From: Cenococcum geophilum 1.58
Lineage: Eukaryota > Ascomycota > Dothideomycetes > Gloniales > Gloniaceae
DNA length: 64,000 nucleotides
Reading direction: 5' to 3'
Assembly: GCA_001692895.1 (NCBI GenBank)
Contig: KV748193.1
Location: 2,418,001 to 2,482,000 of the forward strand
The notes beneath the pieces were generated by a model that was not told the DNA's origin, searched no databases, and saw only the letters and a list, made by a program, of their open reading frames with translations. Positions 33,696 through 44,299 of this stretch are shown here, piece by piece; position 1 is the first letter of the stretch; each line of letters opens with the position of its first letter. The position numbers were made by a program, and so were the translations under genes.

Positions 33696-34215
33696 AGGCA
33701 AGGGGGGGTTCGAATTTGGGAAGCCGGACCTGCTGGCACGATCTGCTTCAAATTTAAAGGTGTGGAGGTTATTTTCCGGGCTCTTCGGACGTTGAGGGTC
33801 GATTAAGCTACATAAAAATTGGAAGTGGGAGGGAGTAGTGTTTGTAATAGTATCAGTCGGAACCAGGCTAGGGAATATACAGCTTGTATCAAGCCTCTAG
33901 GGAGCTTGGACGGCATTTGTTGATTCTGTACGCCATTAGGAGTTGGTATGCAGCTTGAAGGTCTTGCTCAATACGAAATTGTAGCTCCAGATTCTCGACG
34001 ATAATGGTAGTGAATCATTAAATTTTCTAACCAGCGTTGAGCTTCTTGCTCTAGGCTCGTTTTCCATTTTGCTTCGCCGAACCGTAAAAGCTCCTTTGAA
34101 TGCGTCTGTTCTCTGGGCAGAAGCCACTTGCTATCAACGACCAAATATAAAACAAGTTTAGAAAGGATAAGCCAATTAACCAACCAAGTGCTCCTTTTCC
34201 ATTTACTATGTTCAC
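33696..34215. other. Intergenic stretch, shared 3' flank
   Basis: Lies between the plus-strand RING frame and the 3' end of minus-strand SPT6, so it should hold both 3' UTRs. The open frames here overlap one another and show no family feature. Confidence 0.5.
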
Positions 34216-37200
34216 TCATCGCCTTGCACCTCCCATACCTGCTCGTCCGTTCATCGCATTGCCAAATAATAATTTGAAACCATTCTTCAGCGCTTTCATA
34301 TCTGGATATTGATGGTGCTGGAGTTCAAATGCATTTGGGATGACCTTGACCGGCCACGCACCTAGTGGCGCTGCCTGTCCAGCTTTGTAGCAGAGGATGA
34401 AGTAACCCGGGAACTTGGGGTTGATACAGAACGCATACATGCAGCGTTTCGGGTTAGCTTCTGTGTAGGTGCGAAGCCACTGATCTATGGAGGGCGTTAG
34501 TCCATATAAAAGAGTACGAATATTGCAAAGCATACCTGTCTGAGCCTTGCTACCCTTCTGATAACGCTCGTCCTTCATCATCTCGGTGACTTTTTTGGCC
34601 ATAGCCTCGACATGGTTGACAATTAGCTCGTCTAGATCCGAATACGTATTGCGCCCGACTTTCAATGTCTTTCCAAGCGAATATTCGTTTTCCTTGTCCA
34701 GCTCTAGCACATCTAGGTGCTGATAGATATTGTCTGAAACCTTCCAAGTGACGGCAAGATGATCAAGCCCTTTGGACGAGGGACGAATGACCACTTCGCC
34801 GGGTTCTTTGGAACCTAGGTACTCTTCTGCTTGTGCAGCGTTGAATGAGAAGAATAGGGGGTGATTGACCACACGGTGGGCTCGACCGGTAACAATTTCC
34901 TTTTCTTTCTCAGCAGCTCTCTTGTCTTCAGCTTCCTGCACTTCATCCCATTCTCCAGGCATGCGGTCAACCTCTTTGTGGTAAGGCCGCCGTAGTAAGT
35001 CCTCACGGAATGTAAGTTGTGAGGACAGTGCTTTACGGTTAATGTAAAGAATCTTAGCTCGGACGGTCTGGTGGATCTGGTAGGCCTGGCGAGGTTCGAT
35101 GCCAGTGCTACCAACCCCTTCAGGATACTCTGATTCTGACACACCGCCTTCGATCCCACAATCAAGTTTGACTTCTATGTGATCTGGGAACGTGCGTTTG
35201 ATTTGCACAGGTACGATCATGCCTTCGGCTAGCGATTCGCGTGTCTCGCCCGTGAGCATAGTGAAGATTTCATCCGTTGACATTAGCGAGAAGCTGCGCC
35301 GAATCTCTTCGTATGCGACAAGCAATTCGGCTCGAATTGTTTCCAGGGTTGCTCGCTTCCGTGAGTGCATGTTCTCCTCAATTTCTCTTGCGTAGTCTTC
35401 GAGGACGAGATCCATGACTTTTTCTTGGTCATTCTCCCGGACCATTTTTCTGATAACACCGCTTGGGCCATATTCGTCACATTCGCCCTTAACATCTTCT
35501 TCATCCATCTCCATTGCATCAGCGGCCATTTTGCGACCGAGTTCGTAATCTTCCGGATGCACTCTGGTGTTGTCCAGGTAATCAGAGTCGGTCTCTTGGG
35601 GATCGTATAGAATGTAAAGGAAGCTTGCACAGTTTTGGAAAACCTTCGGTCCGACAGCGGGGCGAACATCTCGAGAAGTTGAATAGCCGATAAGTTCAGA
35701 ACGTGCAAAAATTTCACCGCCCTAAAACTATTAGATGAAGGTAGTTTGAATACAATAATAATTTACTCACATTGTTGTTGACTGTTTTTAAGATCTGGTT
35801 GGCTTTACGAGGCCCTAGACCGCAAACATAAGGCAGTAGAGTTGCGAGGTATGGACTGCTTACAGCCTCATTAATTTCAATGCCAACAAGATTGACCATA
35901 TCAACCATTGCCGAATCGAGACGGTCTAGAAGCTTTTCTTGAGGCAAGAGATTCTGATTCGGCACAAACGGTATCGAAACAATATCCTTGGCTAGACCAG
36001 CGTATTCGAGTAGGGGGCTCTGTAAATATCTCGCGAGAGCAATGCAGTACCTTACAAGAGGAGGGACGTTGGGGAACTCGGCCGCGGCGCGATCGCTGTT
36101 ATAATATAGTCTCGCAACCTCATCGTTGACCATTATGACTTCTAGCTTGTCGCTCTTCTCGTTGCCTTCGTCCTCTAAATCTTCATACTCCGGACCACGG
36201 AGATCATGCCTGTCGATAATGTCTTGCAAGTCTTTAAACAGTCTGCGAGTCTCGACTGCAAAGCCGCTCACCCCAATAACATCCGGTTTTCGGCGTCGGG
36301 TTACCTCAGCAAGCCTCGCAACATCTTTGCCATCAGAAATGTATCTGTCAGGATTGCCGAGTCGAAGGTCAGTGAATTTGCCACTTTCAACTACTCGACC
36401 ATCTGGTTCAACAAAAGCCCAGCAGATAGCGTCACCTCTGCCGCCTTTGCCATTAGACAAAGCCAGTACTCTGGGGACAGTTCCCGGATCAGTGCCCTTT
36501 GGCTTATAAGGCGCCTGATCTAATTTCTCGTAGTACTTCTCTCGAGCGCTCTTGCTGAGTTCGTTTTCGCACTCTGCTCTGAGAGTTTCCTTCACTCCTC
36601 TTGCCATGATTTTTTCCAATTTCGCCAGAGCCATGTCCAGAACTTCTCGGCGCAGAGTGTTCCAAGCATCTGCAACTTCGCTAAAATTGTCTGACTCGAT
36701 GTACTGATATAGGTTCTGTTTGAATCGGTCATAGCCATCCATTCGGACCTTGACTTCGATCAAACCCTCCTCTTCGGCTTTGAGCATCTTGAGATACATG
36801 TCTGGCTGGCGGCTAAGAGAGTGGAAGTCTTGGCCACGAAGATATTTGAATTCATAGTAAGGATGATCCTCACCAATCTTGCGAGCTCCTTTCTCAGTTC
36901 GGATGCAATCCACCATACCATTTTGATAGAAGCACTGGCGCATATATCTCCGCATGCGGGGACTCATAACTAGTTCTTCAGCGTACATAGCTTTTGCTGT
37001 ACGGAGGACTTGGGCACTAGTATGGTACTCTGGAGGATCGATGAGCGAGTCAGCCATATCGTCAGGTCTCTCAGTAGGGTCCTCAGTGTATTGACGCCGG
37101 CCTGTGGCAAGGATATTTTGGGCAAAGCTATCTGCAGTGATACCGAAGGCACGGACCATGCTGTAAACTCCGCTTGCTCGGACCCTCTCAAAAATGTTTC

Positions 37201-38749
37201 GAGAAGATTGTGCACGTTTTTGTGTCCCGTTTGCCTCGGACTCCATCAGACCAATGTCTTTCATTTCAGCGGAGTACTGGAAATGCAAATAGTCTTGAAT
37301 TTCTTGAAGCTCCTCAATAGTTACGGCTTTTGGTACCATCTCCTCAAACACAGGATCGGATATATTTGAGATAGACTTCAAGTTATCATAAGCTCGTTGT
37401 AGACCATCGCGTTTCTCCGCCAGAGCCCTGAATTTGAGGTCCAGCTCAAATATCTCCCACAGATCGTTTTGAACTAGCAGTCTCTCGGGAGGAGCATCTG
37501 GTGGTGGGGCCTCCGGGTCATCAGGATCGAGAGCGGGATCGCCTCCTGCATGGATGAGATAGTCTTTCCTGTGTGTGAATATGAACGGAACCTCGTAGTC
37601 CTCAACGGTAAGGAACTCCAAGACTTTTCTAACTGCTCGTTGGAACGGCTCAGTGAAGTAGCGAGCTAGCCGTTTCTTGGGTAGTAGCAGGCTTGTAATC
37701 CAAAGCGCTTCCTCTTTTAGTCGAGCTTGCATCTCATCTTCCGAAAGCTCGAGCTCCTTGAAAGGTTTCCTGGCAAGTTGTAATCGTTCTGGAACATCTT
37801 TTTCGCGAATTACGTTGTCGTCATCCGTAAGCATCTTGTCTATAAGTTGAGAGGGTTCGAAGACATCTTTGAGCTCGAGCTCCCGACCTTCCCCTTGCTC
37901 TTTCTCGTCAGCTTCAATTTGTAGATCGATAGCCCAATCATATTCTGTTCCATCACCGAAGGCGGCTCGGAAGTCTTCTTCGGCAGCTTCATCTAGGCCA
38001 GCTGCTTGTAATCCAGAAACTCCAGCCAGGCCAGTGAGACCTGGCCTCGCAACTTCCCTGTCTTCCATGAGCTCCCGTTGTATGTCATCTTCGAATTCAT
38101 CCTCTTCAATGAAATCTGCAAATTCGTCGACCATCCCACCCCTGTGTTCTCGAGCTGTCGCCCGCCGGTCGTCGAAGTCATCTCCTGCGTCATCGTCATC
38201 CGAAAAGATTTCTTCGACACCGCGAGACTCGTGGGTAGTTCGGTCTTCTTTGTGGCCGCGCTTTAGGCGTTTGTACTTTGACTGAATGTACTTTAGTAAG
38301 TAGTTAAAACGACTGATAGATGTTTTCGTACCTGAGAGGTTTGTCTAGGCTCAAAGCCAGGGTTTGCTTCCCCGATGAGATCCAAGTCCTCGTCATCCAG
38401 AGCAGCTTCCTCCTCTTCACGCTCTAGTCTCCGACGCTTCCTCTTTTCACGTCGGCGCGCCGCTCGCTCCTCTTCGTCCTCATCTTCATCAACGATGAAA
38501 CCCTCTCGAATCTGTGACGGAAAATCAGAAATTGGACCAACAGATTGTGCCTTGAAGTGCGGAGGTCCAAGAACTCACAGCAGCTGCCTCCTCCTCATCA
38601 TCATCATCATCTTCTTCGCTTGAGTCGTCCAACCCGCCATTTATACCATTTGACTTTTTCCGCACTTCACCTGTCTCTTCATCAAAGTCCTCGTCATCTT
38701 CTTCGCTGCCTAGCTCGGCGACATCATCTACAAGGAGGTTGAGCGACAT
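34216..38749 (-). CDS. SPT6: Transcription elongation factor Spt6
   Basis: Five exons give 1,438 residues, normal for fungal Spt6: 38749-38579, 38511-38332, 38281-35771, 35721-34536 and 34484-34216. Introns are 67, 50, 49 and 51 bp, all GT-AG, and the exon lengths sum to an exact codon count. The last intron (34485-34535) is a multiple of three without a stop, so it can be overlooked. Domain order: a very acidic N-terminus (exons 1-3, Asp/Glu runs), helix-rich Tex-like core, YqgF-like nuclease fold ([11 protein letters not shown], about residue 740), helix-hairpin-helix ([14 protein letters not shown], about 935), S1 domain ([11 protein letters not shown], about 1120), then tandem SH2 domains (from about [16 protein letters not shown] to the C-terminus). 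Known role: nuclear histone chaperone travelling with RNA polymerase II. Intact, single copy, GC-balanced, and bordered by repeats on both sides. Confidence 0.96.
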
Positions 38750-39462
38750 GAAGGAAGTTTCTTGGCGCGAGACAAAGGAAGTTGAGGCGAGGGATTCGGA
38801 ATGGATGCTGGAGAGGGTAGGCTAGGAGTCAGGGAGGTCGGGACACAAGCTTGTGGCTGGATTTACGACGATCAGATAGATTGCATGAATGCGATTGACT
38901 TGGCTTGTTCGCATCTTCAGCGGAGGAGAGGCGGAAATATTGAGCCTCTTTGATTAGTAATGACTTACACTGCGTATTAGCTAGTTCTAGCTATCGGAGA
39001 TTTGGTAACTCCGAATTCAATACCAGCTAACGTATCAGCTTACCTCAGCAAGCTCAGACGTGATTCTGTTGGTGCGGATTTTCAATCGGTCCGCAAGCTG
39101 ACTAACTACGTTTGTGATGCACCACCAGTATCACGTCTGAGCGTGTTCCGCGACGGTTCTTAGTAAATCCACGGATATCCGCGTTGCGGAGGCTGCGGAT
39201 ATTAGAATAACTCAACACCAATATTTTATATTATTTCCCAAAGTTGATCGATTATACAACAGAACCTAGGCTTTTAGAATATATTATTTTTATTACTTAG
39301 GTATTTTCAGGTCTTATGATCATTTTCGTTAAAAAAAAAAAGCGTTATTAGCAATTCTGTGACCATATATAACTTTATTAAACTCTAGCTAATATATATA
39401 AAACCTATATAAATCTATAATAGCTACCCTAAAGAACCTTAGGTAGTTATTGTTTAGGTAGG
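38750..39462. other. SPT6 upstream region with a stem-loop
   Basis: 5' flank of SPT6, then AT-richer sequence toward the tandem array. It holds the stem-loop at 39052-39142 and a nearby GGATATCCGC / GCGGATAT pair (about 39173-39204). No gene seen. Confidence 0.5.
39052..39142. repeat. 24-bp stem-loop, possible MITE remnant
   Basis: 39052-39075 pairs with 39119-39142 (GCTCAGACGTGAT outer arm) with three mismatches. Inside it, CGGATT and GGTCCG words pair weakly. The adjoining 20-mer TTACCTCAGCAAGCTCAGAC recurs inverted near 56332-56351, linking this to a dispersed element. Confidence 0.6.
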
Positions 39463-40255
39463 CCGTACAGAGGCTCTGTGTATAAAAGCTCTGCACGAAG
39501 CTCTGCGTACGGAGGCTCTGCACGAAGCTCCGCACGAAGCTCCGCACGAAGCTTTGCGTACGGAAGCTCTGCATACGGAGGCTCTGCATATGGAGGCTCT
39601 GCATGAAGCTCTGCACGAGGCTCTGCGTACGGAGGCTCTGCACGAGGCTCTGCACGAAGCTCTGCACGAAGCTCTGCACGAAGCTCTGCACGAAGCTCTG
39701 CGTACGGAGGCTCTGCACAAAGCTCTGCACAAAGCTCCGCGTACAGAGGCCCCGCACGAAGCTCTGTATACGGAGGCTCTGCACGACGGCTCTACTACGG
39801 AGGCTCTATATAAAAGCTTTGTGCAGAGCTTCGTGTAAAACTTCGTGCAGAGCCTCCGTACGCAGAGCTTCGTGCAGAGCTTCGTGCAGAGCTTCGTGCA
39901 GAGCCTCCGTACGCAGAGCCTCGTGCAGAGCTTCGTGCAGAGCCTCCGTACGTAGAGCTTCGTGTAGAGCTTCGTGTAGAGCCTCCGTATGCAGAGCCTC
40001 CGTCGCAGAGCTTCGTGCAGAGCCTCCGTACGCAGAGCTTCGTGCAGAGCTTCGTGCAGAGCTTCGTGCAGAGCTTCGTGCAGAGCCTCCGTACGCAGAG
40101 CCTCGTGCAGAGCTTCATGCAGAGCCTCCGTATGCAGAGCCTCCGTATGCAGAGCTTCGTGCAGAGCCTCCGTACGTAGAGCTTTGTGCGGAGCTTCGTG
40201 CAAAGCTTCGTGCAGAGCTTCGTGCAAAGCTTCGTGCAGAGCTTCGTGCAGACCC
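39463..40255. repeat. Tandem 12/15-bp minisatellite arranged as a long inverted repeat
   Basis: The left arm (39463 to about 39813) is made of GAAGCTCTGCAC (12 bp) and GGAGGCTCTGCGTAC (15 bp) units. The right arm (about 39821-40255) is made of their reverse complements (GTGCAGAGCTTC, GTACGCAGAGCCTCC). The centre is about TATATAAAAGC at 39808-39819. The transcript from either strand could fold into a hairpin with arms of roughly 350 nt. Because both unit lengths are multiples of three and lack stops, long open frames appear in several frames on both strands; they encode only repetitive Leu-His-Glu-Ala or Cys-Thr-Lys-Leu type peptides and are not treated as genes. Confidence 0.9.
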
Positions 40256-40628
40256 TGAGTAGGCAAATCGCCCATTCGGCGGCGCTTTCTACTAGATATC
40301 GTGGAGGCGTACGGAGTAGATATACTGATCGATTATAGAGCTGCTTCCGCGGATCAATTTGACGGTATTTCTAAGATGATAGATGTTGTGGGGGTGTAGA
40401 TCAATTTCGTTGAAGAAGGTGACTGCTCTACATACAAAATAAGTCGCATCGCTTAATAACCCTCGCGAAAGTCTCTCAGACCATCCCTTCGTCTGGCAAG
40501 TTTTCATGGACTTTTCGTATATGCACGCCTCATAAGCCAATCTAGAGGCTCTATACTATATAGAGCTTGGTGTTGAAGCCTCTGGTCAGTGCGGTAGCAA
40601 GGGTGCTAGCGCCTCATTAACACTTGAA
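40256..40628. other. Gene-less spacer
   Basis: Between the minisatellite and the piggyBac end. It contains CTAGAGGCTCTATACTATATAGAG, a small palindrome, near 40543-40566; otherwise nothing. Confidence 0.45.
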
Positions 40629-40749
40629 TATTGCGGTGAACAGTAGCGATGTAGCTAGGAAGCCTATAATATTTGGTGTAGTTAATCTAAAAGCTTTAAT
40701 ATTGTCGCCGTCTATTTAATCATTAAATTGCCAGTAAAATATTGTCCTT

Positions 40750-43223
40750 ATGCCGCCTAAAAAAAGTTGTACTCCTTTGGCTCTAAAGCTTCCAAAGCCT
40801 CTAAAAGTACCTTAAGCCTGGGAGTCCTATTCATAATCCTTTTAAGTAACGCAGTATACACACGATAGCGTGTCGGCAGTAGCTACGCAGCAGGCAGTGG
40901 AGGCTTAGCTAAGTAGCTAGATAGAGGATATCGAGGACAAATTAGAAGCCTCTTTTAAGGCCCACGGTAAGACTGCTAAGGATAAGGCAGATGAGGTAGA
41001 TAAGACTAAACTACCAGAGCTATCAGCTAAAGAAGTTATAAGAATAGGCCTTCCTGCTATTCCTACTTTATAGGAGCCTATAGCTGCTATTCCTAAACTA
41101 GATCTTAAAGTTATTAACCTTCTAAATAAGTTAATATTCGCCGCTCGGCATGCTAGTGAGCCTATTAGTGGTATTAACGCGGATGTTAAATCTAATAACC
41201 TTCCTAATTAAAATAAGGATTGTGAGCGCTATGCTTATTATACGCTAGCAGATTAGATTAGTATAGCGTCTAGCGGATGTAGATCTAAATAAGACCTACC
41301 AATTCGAGTATTTCTACTATTCTTTAGTGTCAGTATATTTAAGAAGCTCGCGATTAATACAAACCTATATGCAGCCTCTTAAAATGCTAGCGGATATCAC
41401 CAATCGGGACAATATACGGGTAAACAATCACGGGCGTAGAAGGAGACCTCCGCTAGCGAATTAATAATTTAGGTAGGGCTTATCATCTATATAGGCGTCT
41501 TTAAAGGCACTTAGGTGCCAAATCTTTGGGCCATAGATCCTAAATATCCTAGACACTTAATTAGCTTATTTATAGGCCTAAAAAGATAGAAGCAACTTAA
41601 GCGCTTCTTCTATATCTCACTACCTCCACCAAAGGGCGTTAAACGTTAAGTCTTTAAGAAAATTGAGCCATTAACGACTCCTTTGGGCGAGGCGTTTAAA
41701 AAGTATATTATACCTAGATCTATAGTTAGCTTTAATAAGATAATAGTAAGGTTTACTAAACAATCTACGGCTATAATTAAATTGCCTAGTAAGCTAGTAT
41801 TAGAGGGCTTTAAGATAATAAGCCTTTATTAATATGGATATTACTATAGCTTTATATTCACCTTACCTAGCTACTTTTTTAGGCTTCCTTCTTAAATAGA
41901 TTATTAAGATATCGTTCTCTTAAATACCTCTAAGTACGTCCTCTACCTTACCCAACAGCTTCCTCTTTAGGCTCGTTGATTTTGCCTATTTTTAGATAAC
42001 TACTTCACAAATATTCCGTTACTCTAGGTGCTTTAACAACTCAGAATTGCTACAGCTGGCACGGCTTAATTAAACTTAAAGGACTATCCAGAGGTGTATA
42101 AAAGGGCTAATAAAAAGAAGGAAAGGCTACCGTTTAACTTTATTACAGGAGTAATTATTAACGTAGTTAATTCGGTGCTTTTAATTATATGGCAGGATAA
42201 GAATTTGGTACGGTTTTTAACGATAGTTCACCTATATAGCAATAAGGACGTTAATAAAATTAATTAACGTCGGCCACAGGCATATAATTCCTTCCTTAAG
42301 AAACTAGTAGCTAACGTTTAGGGCAATAATTTAATTAAGAAGTTAACGCTATTTAGGCTCTCTATTAACTATAATAACTAAATAGGCGGCGTTAATATTT
42401 ATAATTAGCTTTAAAGCTACTATACCACCCAGATTACTACTATGCGTACCTAGCTGCCCTTATTCTTCTAGGCGCTTAATACGGCTATAATTAACGCCTA
42501 TATTATTAGTAAGAAGATCTTCTAGACGTTAAGGAAGCACCTTTAAACCTACCGCCGTTTCCGCATACAATTGGCATAAAACCTCGTTATTATAGGCAGT
42601 TAAAAGATAGGCCTAAATAAGCACGATACTAAGCGTCTTCTTTATTAAAACTTACCAAAATATAGGCAATATCAATCTAGTATTGGGCCTAGTTATAAAA
42701 ATAAAACAAATTAAAAAACCACCTACATTATAGCTAAAACCCCACTGCCTGTAATTCGATGGTGTAAGACGCGAACTTACTATTCTATTAAAAGCTTTAT
42801 AAGGAAGTAAGGCTATAAAAGCCCACTAAAGTGCTAGATATATAGATAGAAGGAGGCAAAGAAGCTTATAGTAAAGGTTAGGTAAACGGTATATAAATAC
42901 AAGGCTTATAGGCTTCCTCTATACCTTTAGTGCTTTAACAACTTCTATTTAGTAGGCAACAACTAGGTGACTATTTTAAGCCCTCCACTTCCTCACGCCC
43001 CCGATATTAAGACTCTAAAGCTAACTAAGCCTTCAGTGCAGCGTCCTACTTAGCCTCCTTTAAGTCCTTCTCTACCGCCTTTAATCAATCCTCTATACCA
43101 AATAACCGCTAACTAAACCGTTTAATAACCTATAGCACTTAATACATCTCATTTAACGTATACTGCACGTCCTCCCTTATAACCTTAAGCTAGTCCTTTA
43201 CTAGCTTATCCTTATTAACGTCA
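40750..43223 (+). pseudogene. PiggyBac transposase relic
   Basis: Starts with an ATG and MPPKKSCTPLALKLPKPLK, then reads through many TAA/TAG stops. Recognisable late segments are VRFLTVVHLYSNKDVNK (about 42215), QRRPQAYNSFLKKLVANV (about 42268) and the family hallmark NYNNQIGGVNIYNQLQSYYT (about 42370, where the family has YN-x-HMGGVD). These are followed by LPLFFQALNTAIINAY (about 42455) and a basic tail. Stops replace Gln or Trp codons. It is cut at 43228 by gypsy-E and resumes after 51184. The transposase would cut and paste the element at TTAA; this copy cannot. Confidence 0.75.
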
Positions 43224-43228
43224 AGAAC
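43224..43228. repeat. Gypsy-E target-site duplication, left
   Basis: AGAAC, repeated at 51180-51184. Confidence 0.92.
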
Positions 43229-43653
43229 TATAACGGAACCTTATAGCAAGAACTACGATGGGCTCGTTATTAGGCTAGGTGTGTAGGAAATGCAAGTATA
43301 AAAGTTAAGAACGTAATAATAACTGGTGGAGTGGTTGCCTAATAGATTAACTCCAATTATATTCTAAGAATTGCTATAAGGAAGGAACTATCTAGGTAGG
43401 GACTAAGGGTCCTTAAATACATAACCATACTCCTATAAAATCCTTCTTATACGTAATATACGTCTTATACGTAAGGTACGTAAGTTCCTTTTATTCCTCT
43501 TGTTTAATACGTAGCACATTATATAACTTTGGTTACTATTCCTCGTTATATAGTTCTATTAGCTCCATCCTAGACTATGCCTAAATTAACTAACTAGCTT
43601 CTTCCGTCTCTTCTCTAAGTAGTTATAATATTATACTTAAAGCGTCCGTAACA
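43229..43653 (-). repeat. Gypsy-E 3' LTR
   Basis: 425 bp, TATAACGGAACC...GCGTCCGTAACA. The expected first dinucleotide TG is now TA by a G-to-A change. Confidence 0.93.
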
Positions 43654-44299
43654 CCATCTCCCTCCTCTTTATCTTCGTCCTTAAAGATTTAAAACATCTC
43701 TAAGTTGTTTACTAGAGGTGTAATATCCATCTAATTAATTTAGTTAATATTATTGCTTATTATACCTAAAGCAATTTCTTCTTTACACGCCCAACGTCGT
43801 GCCCGCACTATTACTGTAATATTATCTCTTAGTAAGATTATGCTATCTCCATATTCTCGTTATTTAAAAAAGGGGTTAGTTTGTATTACATTGGCGAACC
43901 CATTTTTACAACAACTGTTTTTTTGCTCGGAGTGTACTAAAGCAAATATTTATTCGTTTTATAATATTTGCTCTACTTTTAATACTAAATATACGCGACC
44001 TATTACTCTTAATAGTTATCTAGTTCCCTAATTAATTTATCTTAAGGTCTTGTGTTTAATCTACTACTACGCGGCTAGATAGTAAACTATTGTAAGCCCT
44101 TACTAAGTTGGAACGTTCCCGTAACGCGAAATAGAAGGCCCTAAATACTTAAATTATGGCATTTGCTTGTCTGCTTCGTCTTAAGAAGGTTTATAAAAAG
44201 GTTCGTTTTAAGGAGTAGAAACTTATAGAATAAGGTCTATAGAAACTAGGTAATAAAAAAACGGATTCTCCTCTAATAGAGAAGGAAACAAATCTAAGT

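Noticed and set aside
33936..34219. Minus-strand frames just past the SPT6 stop
   Set aside because: They overlap the SPT6 stop and 3' flank and show no family feature.
39463..40255. CRISPR-like array
   Set aside because: No unique spacers of constant length, units abut directly, and the organism is a eukaryote.
39389..40275. Long open frames of up to 273 codons on both strands of the minisatellite
   Set aside because: They arise because the 12- and 15-bp units keep frame and lack stops. The peptides are pure unit repeats in several frames, with no start or splice context.
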